From: Megaleporinus macrocephalus
Lineage: Eukaryota > Chordata > Actinopteri > Characiformes > Anostomidae
Direction: 5' to 3'
Assembly: GCA_021613375.1 (NCBI GenBank)
Contig: CM038703.1
Span: 24,106,194 to 24,170,193, forward strand
Length of the DNA stretch: 64,000 nucleotides
Of this stretch, positions 12,701 to 25,329 are shown piece after piece. Within the stretch, counting starts at the first letter, position 1; the number at the start of each line of letters is the position of its first letter. The position numbers and the translations under genes are program-made. A model generated the notes under the pieces. That model made no database searches, was not told where the DNA came from, and worked only from the letters and a program-made list of their open reading frames with translations.

Positions 12701-15700
12701 AGTGTAAAGTTGTACAGTGTTCATTTCAGTTTTAGCAAGTCATAGCCTGCTTTCTAATGAACACAAAATGTGCATTAGGATATGGCTGCCCAGCAAAAGG
12801 CCTTAAAGGCAAACTAACTCCTGGGACAGGGAGGGGTTATAAATATAAAAGGGACTGCTCAAACTAATTCTTATAATTTTCTGTTTTCCTTAGCTTCACT
12901 AAACTCATGTCTCTCTCTGTGTGTGTCTGTGTGTAGCCAGTCTTCAGTCCCTTGGAAGGAACCAAAATCACAGTAAATAATCTGCACCCGCGTGTCACGG
13001 AGGAGGACATAGTGGTGAGTGTTACAGAGTGTTTCCCTGCACAACACAACAGGTTACGCTTATCAGCCACTATATATAAATTGTGATAATACACATACTG
13101 CTCATGGTCATTTCACACACCGATAATTGCGCAGCGTAGCTGACTAGTCGGCACTGTGGGTAACAATCAAAGGGCAATCTAATTTTTTTTGTAATGGAGT
13201 GGTGACTAAATTGCAGTGAAGACAGAATAATTTTTTTTGTTAAACACAAAGTACTTAATTAATGTAGAAAAAAACTACAGGAGATTTAGCCTACTCCACT
13301 GCTAGCTGTGCAAGACTAGGCTGAAACTGGGCTGGTAATTTGAGAACCATGGCTCTGATGGAACAAGCTTACATTTGCACAACAAACTATCAGAAACAAT
13401 CAAAGACTGTTGAGTTCAGCATACACAATAAAACAAGCTTGGAATAGCACCAAATGTCTGTGGCTATCTCGTTTACTTGCTACTTACAGTTCAAAACACA
13501 ATTCAGGAAGAACGTTTTAAATTGAGAATGTTTTCGCCTCAGTGACTAGAACTGTATTTTACTTTTGAAATGCTCATTAGTGAGTAGATTCCTACATACA
13601 GCATTTGTGCTGCAAAGTGTTGCAGCAAGTAAGTTCTGCAGTTATATCAAACGAATAAATAGTTAAATCAGTCTTGTTGGTCAATAAATTTGTATTTCCT
13701 TAAAGAGCACATTGCAGTTGTTTACCTTCTGTGTTTGTTCACTCCCACATGTTAAATTGGTTTTCTCTTCTAGAGTAGACGTCTTACGACATCTGCTAGA
13801 ATTAGCCCTCACTACCAAGCTATAGGCTTCCGTAACACTATTGTTTTTTAAATTATTGATTAAATAATTAGTCAACAACTAAAAATAGATAATCGCAGCC
13901 CTTATTACACACCCTTTTATATATATATATACACAAAAGCATGTTCTTTGTTGCTACACAATTGTTTGTGCTCATAACACCAGTCGATCTGTGTGTCTGT
14001 AGGAGCTGTTCTGTGTGTGTGGAGCGCTGAAGAGAGCGAGGCTGGTAAAGGTGGGAGTGGCTGAGGTGGTATTTGTACGGAAGGATGACGCTATCAGTGC
14101 CTACAGGAAGTACAACAACCGTTGTCTGGATGGTAGGAAACTTGTGCACTAATAATAATTTTTATGGCTTAATCAGAGATCACATTTAGTATTCTCACAT
14201 CTTAGTATTAAAGTGCTTTACTGTGAATAATTTTCACTCATATCACCATATCATCTCCCATGTTTGGCTCTTACAGGCCAGCCAATGAAGTGTAATCTGC
14301 ATATACAGGGCAGTGTGATCACATCTGACCAACCAATCCTTCTGTGAGTCTAAATCTCTTTCTCTTTCAGTTTTTAATTTTATCCAAATACTGCAATTCA
14401 TTGTATTTTACTGGAATGAAAACTGGTGCTACATTTATATTTGTAATGCCAATTATACATATTTTAATTAATCAAAGAATAGCAAGATAACAAACGTTCC
14501 ATTGTAAAAAAATAACACTGTTTTTCAGTTTGTTCTTTTACATCCACACATTGCTTCATCCGTTTGATTGATTGATACATCTGCCTGTCTACATGGCTCT
14601 TCTTCCATTCCTTCATTTGCGTGTTGCTTTCTTAGTTTGTTTATTCATTTGTCCTCCTTTCTGTCTGCACAACCTTTCCTCTGTTCCTTCAGGCTAAATT
14701 ATTTTAGTTCTGTTTAAGTGTGGCAGAACAGGCTTGGAGTGTTGGACTGGCAGCTGTTAATCATGCTACTTTAATAGATACACCCACACAGTTCTTAGAT
14801 GGAACTGTACATGTTTATCTCTTACATTTTTCATTCAACTTTTGCTTAATGTTTAATAAAATATTTATGGTTAGTATCATGCAAAAATTTGTAATGTTCT
14901 ACTGCGTTCCCTTGGAACATAGGCCCACAGGATACACTATTTAAAAAAACAAGAAATTCTTGTTACTTTTTGACTTTTTTAAAATATATTTTTTATATTT
15001 ATTATAATCATATTACGTTTCATATTTTATATATGTACCTACAGCATTATGTATCCCAAGTGTAAATAATGCCACGTTCGAGCCATCAGACTTCTAATGT
15101 AGAATATATAGCTATCATAATACTGAACTAACATTTCATGCCTAAAGCTTGGTGGCCCATTTTTTAAGACCGTCACTTACAGTAGGATCCTGCAAGCAGT
15201 GTGCAACTATGCAACAAACAACTGTGTAATAAACCTTTATAACAAGCATTAAGAAAAGCTTAAATAACCTACTTTTTTCGTTTTGCCCGAGACACTGCAT
15301 CCAGTAGTGGCTAAGACTGGTATGAAGATCGAGAGGGAATGAGTCCATCAATAAGGGAGCAGTACTTTACTAATCTAAGATTTGTTCAGTTAAAATTGTG
15401 GAACTGTTCTTCAACAAAACAAAGACTGCAGATTCAAGTTAGATGCTTAATAAACACTGAATTGGGTTGGACAAAACAACATTTTTATGAAATATGCTAT
15501 TCAAAGATAAGAAAACAGCCAATAAAAAGTCTTAAAAAAATGCTTGGCATCATTCTTTCTGTGACAGTTCTTAGTGAAAACATAACAAAATCTGTAGATA
15601 ATGGCAAAAAATCATGGAGCTGAGAACATGGCTTTAAGACTTTTGTGCTGTGCTTTATGTATGTATATAACTTTGTCTGCTCTTTGTGTGGTAGGAGGTT

Positions 15701-15908
15701 GAGTGACTCTCCTGCAGGCGGCACGGCTACCAACAGCAGTAAGAAGGACGGTCTCCCAGCATCTCTGTCCCGCTCTCGCTCCAGCTCTGTCCAAGCTGAG
15801 GTGGATCCACAAACAATTCTAAAGGCTCTCTTCAAATCCTCAACTCAGAGCACATCCACCACAGAGCCAGCAACTGCACACCCTACAGCCTTCCGTATCA
15901 AAATCTAA
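6770..15908 (+). CDS. poldip3: DNA polymerase delta-interacting protein 3 (SKAR)
   Basis: Ten coding exons join in frame to 478 codons plus stop: 6770-6822, 8392-8534, 9006-9394, 11621-11680, 11826-11912, 12081-12296, 12937-13014, 14003-14132, 14277-14343, 15695-15908; all introns are GT/AG. The human protein is about 420 residues, so this one is somewhat longer. Residues 1-17 (SLDELIRRRG) match the family N-terminus, which resembles a UAP56-binding motif. Residues about 18-65 are Gly/Arg-rich, and several DAR repeats (KDARERL, KDARFRI, QDARQTI, VDARDRL) follow to about residue 180. A Pro-rich linker precedes one RRM at about 325-398 (RNP2 ITVNNL; RNP1-like VAEVVFVR). The tail has AEVDPQTILKALFKSS. 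The family is nuclear, bound to spliced mRNA at the exon junction complex, works in TREX-linked export, recruits S6K1, and binds the polymerase delta p50 subunit. rrp7a follows 2.7 kb downstream on the same strand. Confidence 0.95.
7785..7965. repeat. Fragment of palindromic interspersed repeat (poldip3 intron 1)
   Basis: This stretch shares its order of words with the central part of the longer repeat at 9590-10230: GTTGCTGCACA, CTAGTCCCTCTTCAGTGG versus CTAGTCCTTCATCAGTGG, then TTTTGGTTGGT. It is a diverged partial copy within intron 1. The rest of intron 1 shows no recognisable element. Confidence 0.5.
8581..8603. repeat. Short AT microsatellite, poldip3 intron 2
   Basis: A run of AT dinucleotides just after exon 2, followed by a T-run. 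Simple repeat with no evident function. Confidence 0.7.
9590..10230. repeat. Palindromic interspersed repeat in poldip3 intron 3
   Basis: The two ends are imperfect inverted copies. Left (about 9785-9910) reads GTAGGTACTATTCGG, GTGACACTAACATGGTGGTGG and GCAGTTTTTTTAAACAC. The right end (about 10090-10225), reverse-complemented, reads GCAGGTATTATTCG, ATGACACTGATGTGATGATGG and GGAGTTTTTAAAACATC. I recall a family with this layout as abundant in characiform and siluriform genomes. It lies between exons 3 and 4 and may have supplied the short open frames seen here. Confidence 0.6.
13916..13933. repeat. Short AT microsatellite, poldip3 intron 7
   Basis: A short TATATA run about 70 bases before exon 8. 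The rest of intron 7 (13015-14002) and of intron 9 (14344-15694) shows no recognised element. Confidence 0.6.
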
Positions 15909-16130
15909 TTTGCACCAAACAGCCAGGCCTCTCTACACATTATTAAAGTCACGCGTACACTGAACCGCAGAGCTGGATGAAATTTCTGTTGTGTATTGTT
16001 GATTTGTAACACATCCTTACACTCCTTTATAGGGAGGAAAAGTGCAGCCTTATGCTATCACCATCTGTCGTTTGGGTGTAAAACACTTTTGGCCGTAGGA
16101 AAATTTTTAAAGCTAAAACTTTTAAAGAAG

Positions 16131-16136
16131 AATAAA
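16131..16136 (+). terminator. poldip3 proximal poly(A) signal candidate
   Basis: Canonical AATAAA, 223 bases after the stop codon of poldip3. Later signals are possible, so this is only the nearest candidate. Confidence 0.45.
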
Positions 16137-18378
16137 AGCCAGCCCTGAGAGCAATATATCTCCATTATTATTGATCTTAAATCAATAGAAAGCACCATGG
16201 TGAAACATCTTATCGCCATCTTAACAGTTTGCTTGAAAGTCCAGTCTTTACTTTCTTCTCCAGGAAGCTAGTGACTTCAGTCTGATATCTAATCGCAGAT
16301 CATTTTACAATCGCACAGTCAATATTTCTGAGTTTTAGTGTCACTTATTTTGATAGTGTTTTATGCCCAACTTTGGTTACTCCTGGGAAGAGTGCAAATA
16401 AGTTACCACATCTAGTGAAAACACACTTTAGCAACATTTTGGTGCATTTTCTTTGTGTTCTTTCTCTTTTGCCAAGATTATCGTTTCATGAAAAAAAAAA
16501 TTAGATGTGGCCATACATTTTTTCCAGTATATTGAGCTCAGGAGAAATTCCAAATTGTGTACTGAAATTAGCAGAAAATGACGTATTTAAGTTACCTGTA
16601 GAAGATGCGTTAAAATATTTTCACATAAAATTAATTCAATTAGTAAACCATGCTATTTATAGGTTTTCAACCTATATGAGTATATTGTTTGAAATGTACC
16701 GAATTATGGGGATAACAACCTGTAAAGTGCATCGCCTCCAATTCAGAGCCAGCCTGCATTTTGAAAACAACTAGTACAAGGGATCCGACCACTTTCCTTT
16801 CTGATATCCACAAAGAGCATCCCGCCACCATTAATGGATACGTGACATCCTTGCGCATGTGCATACATGGGCAGTGATGTGGAGTTTAAAGAGTGTTATT
16901 TTGTGTTTAGAACAATTCAGATTTTTTTGTGCCCTGTAGTTTTTGCTTTGTTCAGATTTGGTTCATGTTGAACATCAATAACCACATGAGAATTCCCAAA
17001 AGTGTTGTTTTTTGTTCTTTTTCTTCTTTTTTGTATTTTGTTTTGAAAAGTCCAGCCACTAAATAAATGTCTCACACACACACCAGTGAAAAGCTGCTGT
17101 TGGTTGTACATGCTGTGTATAAAGCCTCTGTTAGACTGTTGTCATTTCAGTTGGAGGTGACTGTGTCCCACCCCCCTGCCTTTGTTTTTTCAGTAGTGGA
17201 TGCTTTGCTCATACTGTCTGTGGAGTTTCTGTGTTTGGGGTGCGGAGTTTGAGGTTTGGGGTGCGGTTACAAACCTGTTAAACTGCGATTAAGGCTGTTT
17301 GTCCTGTGGCCAGGCGCTGCCACACCTCTTTTATGGATTGTTTTTGTTTTGCAGTAAATCTTTTGCTTTATACGTAACTGTGTCATTATTTTTTCAGTAA
17401 ATATTCATTCCACCATGCACATCTGTTTTCTCAGAGAAATCTTCAGTTAATCTGACACTAGGCAAGGTTATTTATATATATATATATTTCCTATACAAAT
17501 GCATTTCAACGTGCTTTCCATAAATAAAAGCGCTACAAAATTTAAAAGTAACTTATATACAGTACCTTGCTAATGACTTGGGCACCTAGACATTATGTTC
17601 TTTTCTTCTAGTATGGATACAGTAAATAAGTGGTGTTACATGTGTGTACGTTTAACTTCCCCAGCTTTTTCTTGGGGCAACCCAGTATTATTTGCAGTTA
17701 TCGTCTAATCACTGGTTTGGCTACTCAGTACTTCATTAAGCTATATCAACATTGTTGGTGGAGGAATTTAATACATTCATGCAATGTCTGGGGTGTTTAG
17801 GAGAGATCTGGAACTAAACTTTCTGGCTTACAAAAGTGGCTTACAAAATGTATACTTCTTTTAAAATAAGATATTCATGTGACTTTGTATATTTATGCTA
17901 ATTTACATTTTAATGATTTATGATGCTCCTACTGGTGACAGTACACTTATTACACTTACTAAGATAACAGGTTTTAAACTTTAGTTACAACTTTAAGCAG
18001 CATAAGAGCTAAACGCACCCTCACTTATAGCATATAGTAACTTATAGCTCATAGCTGACCAATCCTTTTTAATCTGATGGGCCTGTCAGGATTGCATTCT
18101 TCCAATAAATCAGAGTTTTATTTTGATCACATGCCATTTGAGTGATTTATGGACAAGATGTAGCACTTTAAAGTAAATTCTGTAACTAAGAGCTGTAACC
18201 GTATGGCTCTTAAAAGCCAATTTCACCAATGTTTCAAAGTTTCTGCATAGTTCAGTGGTTGAGATGTAAACAGTTTTTCAGAGTGGTTTGATGTGAAATG
18301 CTCCATTCTGGAGGACATAAGTTTAGATTTAGAATGGTGGCGATAGGAATCAGGGGTCATGATTTGTACAACTCAAAT

Positions 18379-18402
18379 ATATATATATATATATATATAT
18401 AG
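18379..18402. repeat. AT microsatellite
   Basis: Perfect run of AT dinucleotides between the poldip3 3' region and the rrp7a promoter. Confidence 0.8.
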
Positions 18403-18568
18403 TTAAATAAATAGTTACAAAAGTGTGAACCGATCAGATATCTCATTTCGTTCAGCTCACTTACGCTGAAATTGAACACAATCGTCTTAAAAAAAGATGT
18501 CGCGTTGCTGTGTTTTATTTGATAAGAAGGGACATTTGAACTACGGACAGCAGCTTCACAGTAGAAGA

Positions 18569-18637
18569 ACTACAATGCCCAGCTTTCGTAAAAGAGTCAC
18601 TTCCGGACTGTGACGCATACATAGAGAAGATGGCGGC
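18569..18637 (+). promoter_or_regulatory. rrp7a core promoter motifs (ZNF143, ETS, YY1)
   Basis: ACTACAATGCCCAG at 18569-18582 matches the extended ZNF143 element. ACTTCCGG at 18599-18606 is the reverse of the ETS/GABPA core CCGGAAGT. TGACGCAT at 18611-18618 is CRE-like. AAGATGGCGGC at 18627-18637 is a full YY1 word lying over the start codon. All four sit within 70 bases, as in housekeeping promoters without TATA. Factor binding is inferred. Confidence 0.55.
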
Positions 18638-19059
18638 ACCCAAAAAGAAACACGCGAGCAGCGCTTTTGTAATTTCAGCAGGGTTTACAGGTAAATTCCC
18701 TTTAAATACATACCTGCCGGAGTTTATTTTTTTACATCCAAATAAGTTTAATTTACAACTGATATAGCTGGTAGTCCATACAAGACGTAGACACCAAGAA
18801 GTAGAGGAAGAAAGAGTATCAGTGCTGCGCGGAAAAGCTGAAGCGATACTGAAGTAAAAGCTGCTGTGCAATATTGACCCACGTAGAAGTAAAAACAGCC
18901 TAGCAAAAACGACTAAAACAGTTAAAAGTCTCTTCGAGTGCTGGATACTGTAGAACTGCTTCTTAGTAGCTCTTTCATCACGTATGAAATTCCTCCCAGT
19001 TTTCCAGATTTATTTTATGTGAATGCTGAATATATGTATATATATATATATGTATATAA

Positions 19060-19107
<48 letters not shown>

Positions 19108-22100
19108 ATAAAGAAAACTTACTGACTAGTGGTGATGATTTACTTACTACCTGAAACCAGTGAATTTTCCAGTGAGTTGTTGTAAGTAACGTTGATGACG
19201 CTAAACAAGAGGAAAGTATGAAAGAAATATATTTGGTTATGTACCAAATATAATGAATTATGATTTTAGTTAAGTTTTCTAAAATATAATCAGATTTCAT
19301 TCATAATTAACTCTACGCATGGAATGAACCTTGTCTGTAGTGAAATCTGTATGTTTATATATTGTATCTTTCAGAACAGAACCTTGTATTTTAAAAATAG
19401 TAACTTTTCAGGAGGAATCCTTGGTATAAAGGTATAAGAAAATAAACTTGCAGCATAGGCTTTTTTCAGTGATTCTTTTAAAGAAACATGTTTAAAAAAA
19501 GTTTTAAAAGTAAGGCTTTTTATTATTTAACGGTTACATTTTGTACTAGAAGGTTTTTAGGAAACCACAACTGGTTATTCTGCATATTCACCACATTTGA
19601 AATCATCACCATATACAGGGTGCTTAGGTTTGATTGTTGCCTGGTTTGAGAAAATCTGTTTAAGTGGTCGATAGATTTGATAAGTGGGAAAACTTGCAAG
19701 AAAACAAAATATGTCTCATATGTGCATTGGCAGTGATGTTTTCAAGTTATAGTTAAATCTGCTTAAACACCCAAGTATGTTGCTCAAACTGTATTGCTTT
19801 TTTGTTGTTGTTTTCAGAAATATAGTTGAGTTAGTTTGAAGAACCCAGTTTGATTTTTGGTTTCCTCTTGATGCCTCAAGCCATCAGATAGATTGACTAA
19901 ATTCTGTTGACTGCAAACTTGATTTAACATAAAGAAGTATTAATTAACCCATGAGGAGAGGTTTAGGATTGGTTAAACAAATGGCTTGACATACATAACA
20001 CTACTTATTGTATTAAACATTAGCAACATTTGTCCCTATTTTGTGTGAGATTAGTTTGTTTGAGGTGTTTACTACTCCTTGGTGTAACATTTTGTGTTTT
20101 GTATTCCAGTTTTGTCTATAAAATTCCACAGCAGCTCAGCGCAGCACCAGCTGTGTGTGAAGGAGCACCGGGTGCGTGCAGAGAAAAACGTGGACAGGCC
20201 ACGAGACAGAACACTTTTTGTCCTCAACATCCCCCCATACTGCTCACAGGTAATGCATACAGAAGAGTTCAGCATATTTTCACACAGGTAATATGTTACA
20301 GGCACTCGTACAGGGCTTTAATGAGCTGAAGAGTTGAAGCATGTGCAAACACTAGAAAACATTAGTACACACTTAATCCCCTCAGGCTGATGTTACAGTG
20401 TACCTCCAGTGAACAAATATGCAAATTGAAATCTTTTCTTCCTTGTACAATTAATTTCTTTTACGTATTTGTCAGATTTTTAAAAATTGTGTGTGTGTAT
20501 GATAAATGATGCCTGTTGAGATTTTTTTGTTGGGTTATATTATGAGCCATGACAAACTTGTTTAAATAACATGTTGCCTTTTGAGCAGTACAGTACAGTA
20601 ATGTGTTACTGTTAATTTTTATAAACTGAAAACATTTCATGGCATAAAATTTATAATGCATGTTCTTCCATACACTGACACATGTCCAGATGAAGCATAG
20701 TATTAGAGAGGGTCTCTGAGGTAGCTGAGATGTCGAGCATGAATCATGATGTTTGGTTAATGTAATTTTCTCTTCCCAATGCTTCACGGTGATGTGGCAG
20801 AAGATGGCAGTAGTCACTGTTTTTTGATGGAAGATTACAGAAAAACTAAATTTTTGTGTTTAAATAAACTGCACTTCACATGAGTGTAATAGTTAGCTGA
20901 CAAGATGAAAAGGTCAGTTTTAATTTTGGATTGAGTTTAAAGATCAGGAGTTTAGCGCCTTACATCCTTAAAAGCCTAGTTATTGGTGTAATTGTGCTGC
21001 ATTATTTACATGTGATTGTTGAATTGTATAATAATAAATTATACAGTTACTTATATTGTGAAATTACATGTACATTTATTACATTTTGTACCAAAAGGAA
21101 TGAGGATGCACGATAATTTTTCAGTTTGTTTTGATCTTAAAAAAAAGAAAGAAGCCATTATAGTGTTTGCATGTTTTACCTTTTATTATAATAGGAATGT
21201 GATTCAATAAAAACAGTAAATAAAAGTTAGGAAATGAGTCAATCAGTCAGTCAGTCACTTGCAGCTTGTTTTAATGAGCAGTTTTAGGATAACATTAAGT
21301 AATATAATTAAATTATTATCATTAATATAGAGATTTAAAACCTTAAATAATGTTTTTGTGTGTATGTGTAATAGTTATAAACAATAGTTTGTATTTCAGA
21401 GTGCAGTTAAGGAGCTGTTTTCCCAGTTTGGAACGGTTCAATCTGTAGAGCTGAGGGAAAAACCTGGATCACCAGAGGCTGAAAATAACACTCTGTCTAA
21501 GTACTTCAAACCAGCAGAAAAAAAGGTAACTCTTGAAGGGTGAGCCACACAGTGTGAATTGTCATTGCCTCAGGACATCTAATCTAAATGTTGCTATTGA
21601 TGTAGAGAGTTTTGTTGTCCAGCTAATGGAAATCATGCTCACATATTTTGATTGATTCATGTAATTACTTTAATTAAATTCAACTGCTCGATGGAAACCT
21701 CTGCTGCTGACTTAATAATGACATGATAGTGTGTGTGTGTGTGTGTTTGTGTTTGTATGTGTGTTGGTGGGTGGTGTTGGTAGGAGTCAGTGTCCATCAA
21801 ACAAAAATATCCAGTCAAGCAGCTCTCAGGTCAGAAAATGTCCACTAATAGGGCTATCGCGTGACTATCACAGCTAGGGCTAAAAGGGCTGTAGAATGAC
21901 TAATACAGACTATATATCAATAGATTTTTGTATATAGCATAAAAAATGAGAAATACTCTCTCTCACACTCTCTCTCTCTGTGTAGTGTTTTAAGGTGGGT
22001 TACATCGTGTTCAAAAAGGCCTCCAGTGTAGCTGCAGCTAAAGCTCATCCTCCCGACTCTCCACTCATTATCTCCTCCAAAGAGAAACCTGTTCAAACCG

Positions 22101-25100
22101 GCTTGCAGAGTGAGTGATACTACATTTAACACACTACTGAACAGCTTTATACACACATCTCTAATATAGTGCTGAATACATAAACATAAACATGACATTA
22201 GATAAAACACCTTTGCTTTTTACCTTTTTTATACATTGTTCACCTCAACCAATTCTCAAACCCTTCTTTGTAGAGTGGATCTATGAATACAAACAATCGT
22301 TTGTTAAGCCAGAGATACTACAGGAGGCTGTGGATGAGTTCATGAACCAGTATGACAAGAGGAAAGAGAAGGTAGGGTTATGTTGGATGTTGCAAAGATA
22401 CAGGTGCATCGCAATAAATTAGAATATCATCAAAGTTAATTTATTTCAGTTATTCAATTCAAAAAGTGAAACTCAGATGTTTTATAGATTCATGGCAAAC
22501 AAAATGATATATTCCAAGTATTTATTTTGTTTAATGTTGATGATCATGGCTTACAGCCAATGAAAACCCAAAAGTCATTATCACAAAAAAATAAAATATA
22601 TAAGACCAATTAAAAAGAAGATTTTTAATACAGAAATGTTGGCCTACAGAAAAGTTTGTACAGTATATGCACTCAATACTTTGTCGGGGCTCCTTTTGCA
22701 TGAATTACTGCATCAGTGCAGCATGGCACAGAGGCAGTCAGCCTGGGGCACTGCTGCGATGTTATGGAAGCCCAGGTTGCTTTGATAGTGGCCTTCCACT
22801 TGTCTGAATTGCTGGGTCTAGTGTCTCTCATCTTCCTCGACAGTATCCCATAGATTCTCTATGGGGTTTAGTTCAGGCAAGTTTGATGGCTAGTCAAGCA
22901 CAGTGATGCTGTGGTTATTAAACCAGGTATTGGTACTTTTGGCAGTGTGGACAGGTACCAAGTCCTGCTGGAAACTGTCCCAGACTCTGGGACCTTGATT
23001 TCCAAATGAAATGCAAAATTTACTTTCATCTGAAAACAAGACTTTAAACCACTGAGCAAGATTTCAGTCCTTTTTTCTTTGGCCCAGGTAAGACGCTTCT
23101 GCCGTGGTCTCTGAGTCATGAGTGGCTTGACACAAGGAATGCGACAGTTGTATCCCATGTGCTGGACATATAAGTGTGGTAGCTCTTGAAGCACTGACTC
23201 GAGCAGCAGTCCACCCCTTGTGAGTCTCCCCCCAATTTTTGAATGGCCTTTTCTTGACAATCCTTTCAAGGCTGCAGTTATCCCTGTTCCTTGTGCACCT
23301 TTTTCTACCACACTTTTTCCTTCCACTCAACTTTCAATTTATATGCTTGAATACAGCATGTGTGAACAGCCAGCTTCTTTAGCAATGACCTTTTGTGGCT
23401 TGCCCTCCTTGTGGAGTACGTCAATGACTGCCTTCTGGACATCTGTCAAGTTAGCAGTCCTGCCCATGATTATGTAGCCTACTGAACAAGGCTAAGGGTC
23501 CATTTTAAAGGCTTAGGAAACCTTTGCAGGTGTTTTGTGTTGATTATTCTAATTTGAGTTAGAATCTGAGTTATTGACTTTTGTTTTTTCAGTGACTGTA
23601 AGCCATGTTCATCAACATTAAAAGAAATAAACGCTTGAAATAGATCATGCATTTCATGAATCTATATAATGAGTTTCACTTTTTGAATCGAAATACTGAA
23701 ATAAATTAACTAAATTAAATTTTTGCATCTGTAAATGGCTTTAAATGACTTAGTTTATCTTCTACTCTAAAAGAAAGCTCAGTTAGAGTTGTGAGCTGGG
23801 TGCAGAGAAGTTCATGACAGATGGAGTGAAATTTTCTATTTTCCTTTCAATTTTTCTAAATACAAAGTAGCCTGCATAGAAATGCTACTGTGTATCTGTT
23901 TTGTCAGAAGCAAAGGATATATTAACTGTGTACTAACTTTGTCTCTCAGGAGGCAGAACGTCTGCAAAAGGAGGCAGAGCAACAGCAGGAGGACGAGGAG
24001 GGTTGGGTTAAGGTGACAAAAGGCAGCAAAGGTGTTAAAGCCCGCCCGCATAGTGAGGTGGCTAATGAGAGAGCACTTCAGAGGGAAGACAAAAAGAAAA
24101 AGAGAAAGGAGCTGCTGAACTTCTACACATGGCAGCGACGAGACACGCAAAGAGAAAGTGAGTTTTACTAACATAGGGTTGAAGTTTTCAGACACTTGAC
24201 TAACACTTTGTTGTTAGCCACTAATTGTCCTTTTCATCTTTACATGAGGCTTGCAGAACATTGTTGAAAAATCAGCCCAACCTAATGAGAAACTATAACT
24301 AAAATACCCTACATTTGAAAATAGAAAACATAATGAAACTTGTCTTGGGTTTACAAAAACAATAGCAATAGTTTTAATTTCTAATTGATGTTGTTACACC
24401 TGTAGAGGGCAGTGCTGAGTAGTGTGTACTTATGAACTTAATTGGATGTATCGGAAGAGTTGCAAGATAACACAAATTCCAGTTTTGGCACTTTAGACTT
24501 GTAGTTGCATACAATAAACAAAAAAGATAATAAATTGTTAACTGTAATTGTTTATATGGCAGTTTTGTTAGTTACAGTGTCATAATTCTAAATGTCCTAT
24601 TAATGTATAAAATTATTTTGATGCTTAACTGTAGCAGTGTGTTGAGTGGTTCTAAAGGTTTTAGGGGTGGCAGCACAAAAAGCAGTCAAATGTACGGTTT
24701 ACTGGTTTAATGTTCCTCGCTGTTGCCTTTCTATCACTGTAAATTTATGGTAATGGACAAGTACAATGGGAAAGATGCTCTGAGCTAATACTCTATGACA
24801 ACAAATTAGAAAGGATTGAAATAATGTCAGAAATGCTAATTCTACAATTCATATAAAACAAAATGTCAACAGTTACTGAGAAAGGAAGCATTTGTGCAGG
24901 TTTTTATTGTTAGATGTTTGGTGTTTGTATTATAATATTGTGCTGATATAAAACCAGAATTATGGTGGTAAAGATGTTCATGTGACCTCGAAATGCTGCT
25001 CCTCCAGTCTCATGTGCATAAAACAGTGTTCACTGTTTGCAAATGTGTTTTTCCCTCACAGATATTGCACAACTGAGGAAGAAGTTTGAGGAGGATAAAC

Positions 25101-25147
25101 AGCGCATTGCTCTGCTCCGAACGCAGAGAAAATTCAGACCCTACTGA
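18630..25147 (+). CDS. rrp7a: Ribosomal RNA-processing protein 7 homolog A
   Basis: Seven coding exons join in frame to 280 codons plus stop, the length of human RRP7A: 18630-18690, 20110-20249, 21400-21525, 21986-22109, 22274-22371, 23950-24157, 25062-25147; all introns are GT/AG. An RRM-like fold covers about residues 54-125, with RNP2-like LFVLNIPPY (56-64) and RNP1-like VGYIVFKK (113-120). The RRP7 domain follows: an acidic EEQQQEDEEGWVKVTKGSKG stretch, a Lys/Arg-rich helix, ELLNFYTWQRR, and the conserved end LRKKFEEDKQR...RKFRPY. The family works in the nucleolus in early 40S assembly with the small-subunit processome; human RRP7A is also linked to primary microcephaly. Intron 5 carries a Tc1 element between TA dinucleotides. 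poldip3 lies upstream on the same strand. Confidence 0.96.
19030..19103. repeat. Compound TA/TG microsatellite, rrp7a intron 1
   Basis: Tracts of TA repeats, a GTATATAATGTATG bridge, and then a long GT run. Probably polymorphic. The rest of intron 1 has no recognised element. Confidence 0.85.
21730..21775. repeat. GT-rich microsatellite, rrp7a intron 3
   Basis: Interrupted GT run ending in GGTGGGTGGTG, about 210 bases before exon 4. Confidence 0.7.
22401..23731 (-). mobile_element. Tc1/mariner element, internally deleted, in rrp7a intron 5
   Basis: The ends are imperfect inverted repeats beginning CAGGTGCATC (left) and, reversed, CAGATGCAAA (right), and both include TTCAAAAAGTGAAACTC. TA lies directly outside each end (22399-22400, 23732-23733), the expected Tc1 target duplication. 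On the minus strand a transposase pseudogene runs from ATG 23467 to stop 22673. It keeps MGRTANLTDVQKAVIDVL, RQKRLTWAKE, a changed first-Asp region, GNQGPRVW-like sequence in another frame, FQQDLVPVHTAKS (second Asp) and LNPIENLW (third acidic residue). The part between GNQGPRVW and FQQD is missing, and there are stops and frame changes. It is a non-autonomous dead copy. Confidence 0.85.
24399..24414 (+). promoter_or_regulatory. CTCF-like word in rrp7a intron 6
   Basis: CCTGTAGAGGGCAGTG differs from the CTCF core at few positions. Short words of this type are common in repeats, so occupancy is uncertain. Confidence 0.25.
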
Positions 25148-25302
25148 ACAGCATTACCCACAATTTGTCAAACCCAAGCCTCACCCACTATCCACAGCAC
25201 TGCACAGTTTCCCTGCATTGTTCTTACACAGTTCTGTTGTGATAACGGATAGTGAATACCTGGAAGTACAGTCTGACACTTCTCATATGCTGTTTTGTTT
25301 TG

Positions 25303-25308
25303 AATAAA
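25303..25308 (+). terminator. rrp7a poly(A) signal
   Basis: AATAAA about 155 bases after the rrp7a stop codon, with GT-rich sequence some 25 bases on. It implies a short 3' UTR. Confidence 0.65.
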
Positions 25309-25329
25309 TACCTCATAAGGTCTTTGGTC

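Larger units (their letters stand above)
15909..18560. other. poldip3 3' UTR and intergenic region
   Basis: AATAAA signals follow the poldip3 stop at 16131-16136, 17062-17067 and 17523-17528, so several 3' ends are possible. The first is about 220 bases past the stop. TA-rich runs occur at about 17472-17488 and 18379-18401. No other gene was recognised before the rrp7a promoter. Confidence 0.5.
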
